From Breznakia pachnodae (lineage in GTDB: Bacteria; Bacillota_I; Bacilli_A; Erysipelotrichales; Erysipelotrichaceae), in assembly GCF_030814225.1 (NCBI RefSeq), contig NZ_JAUSUR010000005.1:62001-126000 (forward strand): a DNA stretch of 64,000 nt. The letters are read 5' to 3'. The notes below the pieces were generated by a model. That model saw nothing but the letters and a program-made list of their open reading frames with translations. It ran no database searches and was not told where the DNA came from. Shown one piece after another: positions 60,490 to 64,000 of this stretch. Position 1 is the stretch's first letter. The number at the start of each line of letters is the position of its first letter. Both the position numbers and the translations under genes were made by a program.

Positions 60490-62712
60490 CTATTTATACT
60501 TATTTACTCTTTCATCTTGAATAACACCTGTATAATTCATACCAAATGCAAAGTCATAGACATTACCTGCAGTATCAACATGACACTCCATATCTCCTGC
60601 AACATCCTCAGCTTGTTGTTCCACCGTTAGCATGTCTTTTGGCATTTGGAAAGGCAATAATGCCTGTGGTTCAAAATCACCACAGATACAGTCTAAAATC
60701 GCTTGTGTCTGGGCAGAGAAATGAACAAGTAATCCATCTATCTTATCTTCAAATTCTTTAACAATTGTAGGATTTGCTGCGTTCAATACAACAATTACTG
60801 GTTTGTCCGGCATTGCTTCTCTAGTTTCAAGAATAATATCTAAATCTTCACTATTTGTAGGTACAGTTGTCTTTCCTTCATAACTGCGGTTTACTACTTT
60901 ATCTCGCTTATCGCTTGCAATACTCTCGATGCGTGTACCTTTAGCTGTATATGGTTTGTACTGTAATGATATTGGATAATATTCTCCATCTTTATACCCT
61001 ACGGTTTTTGGTGAATCAATACATACAATGGAGAAATCAGCTAACGATGGATCTTCCACTACCTCATAATATTTCTCTACTAACTTAAAGTCTAATGGAT
61101 GTTCTTCTCTTGCTGGTGATACTCTTCCAAACCAGTCAATGCTTTCATGAATTCTGCGTTTAGGAATATATACCTTCTTCTTTTTCTGCATTGGTAAACA
61201 TTCATTATTCTTAAGTAATATAATCGATTTCTGCTGTGCTACATATCCCTCATCCATATGTTCAGGGCATCCAACTAAAAAGTCACTGTCCTGTGGATTT
61301 AAATAAGGATTTTCAAATAAATTACATCTGAATATATTTCTCAGCAAACGTCTTGCACAATCCTCAAAGAGATTGCGCATGTTTGTTTCACCATATTTTT
61401 CACTCCCCAGTTTATATGCTTCCATAATAGGTTCTACTTTATTTACTCCACCAAATTGATCAACACCAACTAATAAAGCCTTCAGATAACGCTCAGACAA
61501 ACTTAAATCTTCTACGCCAAAACTTTTACCAGTAAGGAATGAATCAATCTGATCAATGTCCAAGATTACATTCCAGTCGGAACATACAACACCATCATAT
61601 GCATATTTTTTTCTTAATAAGTCATCAATGATATATTCACTAAATGCATTTGCGATATTATCATGATTCTTTTTATCTTGATTATAAGAAATTGTATAAT
61701 ATGGCATAACTGCACTCGCGTAGTTTGTGCCATTTGTAAGTTTAAACGCTCCATCGATAAATGGTTTTAAGTGTTCATCAAAGTTATTACCAGGATAGAC
61801 TGCAAACTTACCATAGCCAAAGTGAGCATCTCTTCCAGCTTCACCACTTCCACCTCCTGGCCAATGCTTCACCATTGCATTTACAGAATCACTTCCCCAA
61901 CCACCTGTTCCAGTGGTTTGAAATCCATCACAATATGCTTCAGCCATTGCTGTTGCAAGTTTCGTATTTTCACCAAAGGTCCCACTAAATCGTGACCATC
62001 TTGGTTCTGTAGCTAAATCTATCTGTGGTGATAGTGCAGTTGTAACTCCAATTGCTCGATATTCTTTTGATGCGATCTTACCAAACGTTCTAACTAGTTC
62101 GCTATCAAACGTAGCAGCTAATCCCAGTGGCTGTGGCCATATCGAGATATCGCCTCCTGCTCCTGCATCATACTCGGTATTAGCACTTGCAGTATGTCTT
62201 GGATCACTACTTATATTCGCTGGGATACCTAAGCGTTGTCGTTCACAAAATGATTGTATTCCATTTGACCACATCGCACTTATTTCAGCATAATCCACTT
62301 GTGTAAGTAAAATATGTCGTCCATAATCTTTCACAATAAATTCTTTCTGTTGGTCTGTCAGTTCCCAGATATCCACATCACTGTCATCGTAACATTTCCC
62401 CCCATAGGTGCCAGCAAAGAATGCACCCATTCCTGTATTCTCAACCGTCACACTCATATGTGAACTATACAGCATCAGTCCAGCAATATCTTTTATTTTC
62501 ATTTTTTCAATTAAATTATCAATCCGTGTTTCATAATCTAAACGCCAATCCTCATAAGGATCTAATATACCATTCCCATCTAAGTCTTTAAACGCATATC
62601 CATCATCTTCAATTATATCCACTTCACTATCTCGTGCAATTGCGATTGTTGCACCATTATTATTCCTATAAATTATATGATCATTATATGTTTCAATTGT
62701 ATATTTCTTCAT
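60490..62712 (-). CDS. Glycoside hydrolase family 3 protein (beta-glucosidase-like)
   Basis: About 740 residues. The GH3 N-terminal barrel shows SDPRHTASA, AMVKHWPGGGSGEAGRDAHFGYGKFAVYP and the nucleophile region GVVCSDWNVI; a C-terminal sandwich follows (SIILLKNNECLPM; PVIVVLNAANPTIV). It hydrolyses beta-glycosides from the non-reducing end. There is no signal peptide. An unusual EF-hand-like loop, DLDGNGILDPYED (about 44-56), precedes the barrel. I start at the ATG at 62712, with GGAG 5 bases upstream. Confidence 0.93.
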   Translation of the reverse strand: MKKYTIETYNDHIIYRNNNGATIAIARDSEVDIIEDDGYAFKDLDGNGILDPYEDWRLDYETRIDNLIEKMKIKDIAGLMLYSSHMSVTVENTGMGAFFAGTYGGKCYDDSDVDIWELTDQQKEFIVKDYGRHILLTQVDYAEISAMWSNGIQSFCERQRLGIPANISSDPRHTASANTEYDAGAGGDISIWPQPLGLAATFDSELVRTFGKIASKEYRAIGVTTALSPQIDLATEPRWSRFSGTFGENTKLATAMAEAYCDGFQTTGTGGWGSDSVNAMVKHWPGGGSGEAGRDAHFGYGKFAVYPGNNFDEHLKPFIDGAFKLTNGTNYASAVMPYYTISYNQDKKNHDNIANAFSEYIIDDLLRKKYAYDGVVCSDWNVILDIDQIDSFLTGKSFGVEDLSLSERYLKALLVGVDQFGGVNKVEPIMEAYKLGSEKYGETNMRNLFEDCARRLLRNIFRCNLFENPYLNPQDSDFLVGCPEHMDEGYVAQQKSIILLKNNECLPMQKKKKVYIPKRRIHESIDWFGRVSPAREEHPLDFKLVEKYYEVVEDPSLADFSIVCIDSPKTVGYKDGEYYPISLQYKPYTAKGTRIESIASDKRDKVVNRSYEGKTTVPTNSEDLDIILETREAMPDKPVIVVLNAANPTIVKEFEDKIDGLLVHFSAQTQAILDCICGDFEPQALLPFQMPKDMLTVEQQAEDVAGDMECHVDTAGNVYDFAFGMNYTGVIQDERVNKYK

Positions 62713-62735
62713 TATTGCTCCTTCCCACAATATAA

Positions 62736-62766
62736 AATAGAGAGAAATATATTGTTTCTCTCTATT
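62736..62766 (-). terminator. Hairpin between the permease and GH3 genes
   Basis: ATAGAGAGAAA (62737-62747) and TTTCTCTCTAT (62755-62765), a perfect 11-bp stem, followed on the minus strand by TTTTATATT. It ends the permease transcript or caps the GH3 leader. Confidence 0.65.
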
Positions 62767-62828
62767 ATTTTAACGTATATTATCGCATTTTGATATAGCA
62801 GTTTTTTATACTATAACTGAATATTATT

Positions 62829-64000
62829 TCACTTCTTTAAAGAAAATATAAAAATCCCTGAAATCATTGTGGATATCAGACACAAAATAACAGTAATCCC
62901 ATAAAATATAAGGACTGCTGAAATTTCGAATGAATCATCAAATAAATTTGTAAGTTCTTTAGTTGTATAGTTAGGCACATATTCTTGAATACTATAGCCA
63001 TAAGACGATTCATAATCATTTTCTTTTGGTATTTGCTGTGTAGTAACAGTATCATTTAACACCTTATTACCTAAAGTAGTTCCAACTGGTATTGCTAATG
63101 TAGCAACAGCTATAATGATTGCAATTACTTTCATTGTAACTTTAAATAAAGCACTACTGCTTATTTTATTATTTTTAACGATATCTTGTCGTTTTCTTTT
63201 GAGAATAAAAATCATTAACAAGCAAAGCATAATAAGGCTAAAGCCAATAGCAATATATAATCCTATGTTCAAATTACTATTTAGTTGATCGATAGATGTT
63301 GTGATTTCATTTAAAGCATTTGATGTATCCGATATCATATAATATTCAGGAATCAGTTCATTCACTTCCTCTTTAAATTCATTTAACATGGAATTATCTT
63401 TCAATACAAAGATCGGCTCAATATAAATATCCTGACTTCCTGGAAGTTCTCCATAATTTGCCATTACTCCTGTATAAGTATCTTCAATATTTGTAATCAA
63501 TTTATTGGAACAATAGATAACATTTTCTTTCATTCCAGTCTGCCATTCTTTATTGGTAGTTTGATCTGGATTCATCTGTTTCACAATCCCTGTCACTTTT
63601 AGTTCGCGCTCAATTACTGCAATTGTAGGTGCATCATCACTAACTCCAACTATCTTCCCCTCTTCATCCACATCTGGTTCATAGATTACTTCAGAGAATT
63701 TAAAAGTTGACCCAACTGATAACTTATTCAATTGCGCAAATTCTTGCGCGACTACAACTACATTATCTCCATTAGTTATTTCAACTTCACTAAAGGTTCT
63801 TCCATCAACCAACGTCATTATACCTTCTTCTACATCCATAATATTTGGATACTCAACACCAGTCAGTTCAAAAAAACCCTCATCCATCTCTTCTCCATAG
63901 TATGATTTCAACTCTTTCGTTGAAAAGGAATAGGTAGTATGATAGTCATAATAGTCGACAAATTCTAAATCAGCAATTTTATGAATGAATTCTTCATCCA
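62829..64000 (-). CDS. FtsX/MacB-type ABC permease, N-terminus beyond window
   Basis: An open frame runs from the right edge to the stop at 62829. It shows a MacB-like extracytoplasmic domain (VDGRTFSEVEITNGDNVVVVAQEFAQLNKLSVGSTFKF; LKVTGIVKQMNPDQTT), then membrane helices (LYIAIGFSLIMLCLLMIFILKRKRQ; VIAIIIAVATLAIPVG) and a final helix pair. No stop precedes it in the remaining 89 bases, so the apparent TTG start at 63911 is not the real start. The motif usually following the first helix (KEIGILLALG) is missing. Its ATPase partner is not in view. Confidence 0.78.
   Translation of the reverse strand, partial: DEEFIHKIADLEFVDYYDYHTTYSFSTKELKSYYGEEMDEGFFELTGVEYPNIMDVEEGIMTLVDGRTFSEVEITNGDNVVVVAQEFAQLNKLSVGSTFKFSEVIYEPDVDEEGKIVGVSDDAPTIAVIERELKVTGIVKQMNPDQTTNKEWQTGMKENVIYCSNKLITNIEDTYTGVMANYGELPGSQDIYIEPIFVLKDNSMLNEFKEEVNELIPEYYMISDTSNALNEITTSIDQLNSNLNIGLYIAIGFSLIMLCLLMIFILKRKRQDIVKNNKISSSALFKVTMKVIAIIIAVATLAIPVGTTLGNKVLNDTVTTQQIPKENDYESSYGYSIQEYVPNYTTKELTNLFDDSFEISAVLIFYGITVILCLISTMISGIFIFSLKK

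Noticed and set aside
63911-63913. TTG at 63911 as the permease start
   Set aside because: The frame stays open to the window end, and no ribosome site precedes the TTG.

Overview
The window is AT-rich DNA from a low-GC Gram-positive bacterium (Bacillota). A T-box leader, strong AGGAGG-type ribosome binding sites, several PTS systems, a sigma-54/LevR-type PTS regulator, a radical-SAM DNA repair pair, flavodoxin/ferredoxin proteins and a bile-salt-hydrolase-like enzyme suggest a fermentative, probably gut-associated anaerobe. An Erysipelotrichia- or Clostridia-like host is my guess; no rRNA or single marker settles it. I see no rRNA, tRNA, CRISPR array or insertion sequence. One serine recombinase (28306-28911) is the only mobile-type gene.

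Layout. 0-10 kb: AlkC-like alkylation repair, a zinc-ribbon membrane protein, the copper ATPase CopB, an intergenic stretch with two candidate small RNAs facing each other, a TetR/methyltransferase divergent pair, a MocR-type regulator and a UvrA-like ABC protein. 10-16.2 kb: a mannose-family PTS operon (IIB-IIC-IID) with an amino-sugar phosphate deaminase, a textbook sigma-54 promoter, its LevR-type activator and a second, orphan IIB. 16.3-28 kb: a peroxide-stress operon (glutathione peroxidase, OhrR, DUF1801) with a consensus OhrR box, nitroreductase, PepA, acetyltransferase/cyclophilin-like lipoprotein/LysR, AlkD, ankyrin and other orphan proteins, MATE pump and an alpha/beta hydrolase.

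28-38.4 kb is an accessory-looking stretch of one-component regulators with tiny membrane proteins and redox proteins. It holds two paralogous TetR + mini-membrane-protein modules with related CATG-centred operators, flavodoxin, a terpenoid-toroid protein, a choloylglycine-hydrolase-family enzyme, an ArsR-like regulator with an ABC exporter behind doubled operators, and a TetR/flavodoxin-ferredoxin pair. 38.4-46 kb: an LspA-like peptidase coupled to a GNAT, then a catabolic operon of unknown substrate: amidohydrolase-fold protein, two ceramidase-like hydrolases, PTS EIIA and EIIBC.

46-50.5 kb: a LexA/HdiR-like self-cleaving repressor diverges from a DNA-repair operon (radical SAM protein, TIGR03915-type partner) that also carries a divergent GroEL without GroES; TTACGT/ACGTAA repeats fill the shared promoter region. 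50.5-56 kb: NeuD-like acyltransferase and PHP phosphoesterase behind a T-box, GNAT, lipoprotein, DUF218 protein, lipid kinase and PAP2 phosphatase. 56-64 kb: a run of orphan proteins (HEAT, lipoprotein, DUF4259 and unknowns), a GH3 glycosidase and an FtsX-type permease cut by the window end.

The most unusual items are the convergent small-RNA pair at 3957-4183, the chaperonin in a damage-responsive operon, the PTS/ceramidase-like operon, the paired TetR-miniprotein modules, and the T-box whose specifier and acceptor-pairing bases point to different tRNAs.
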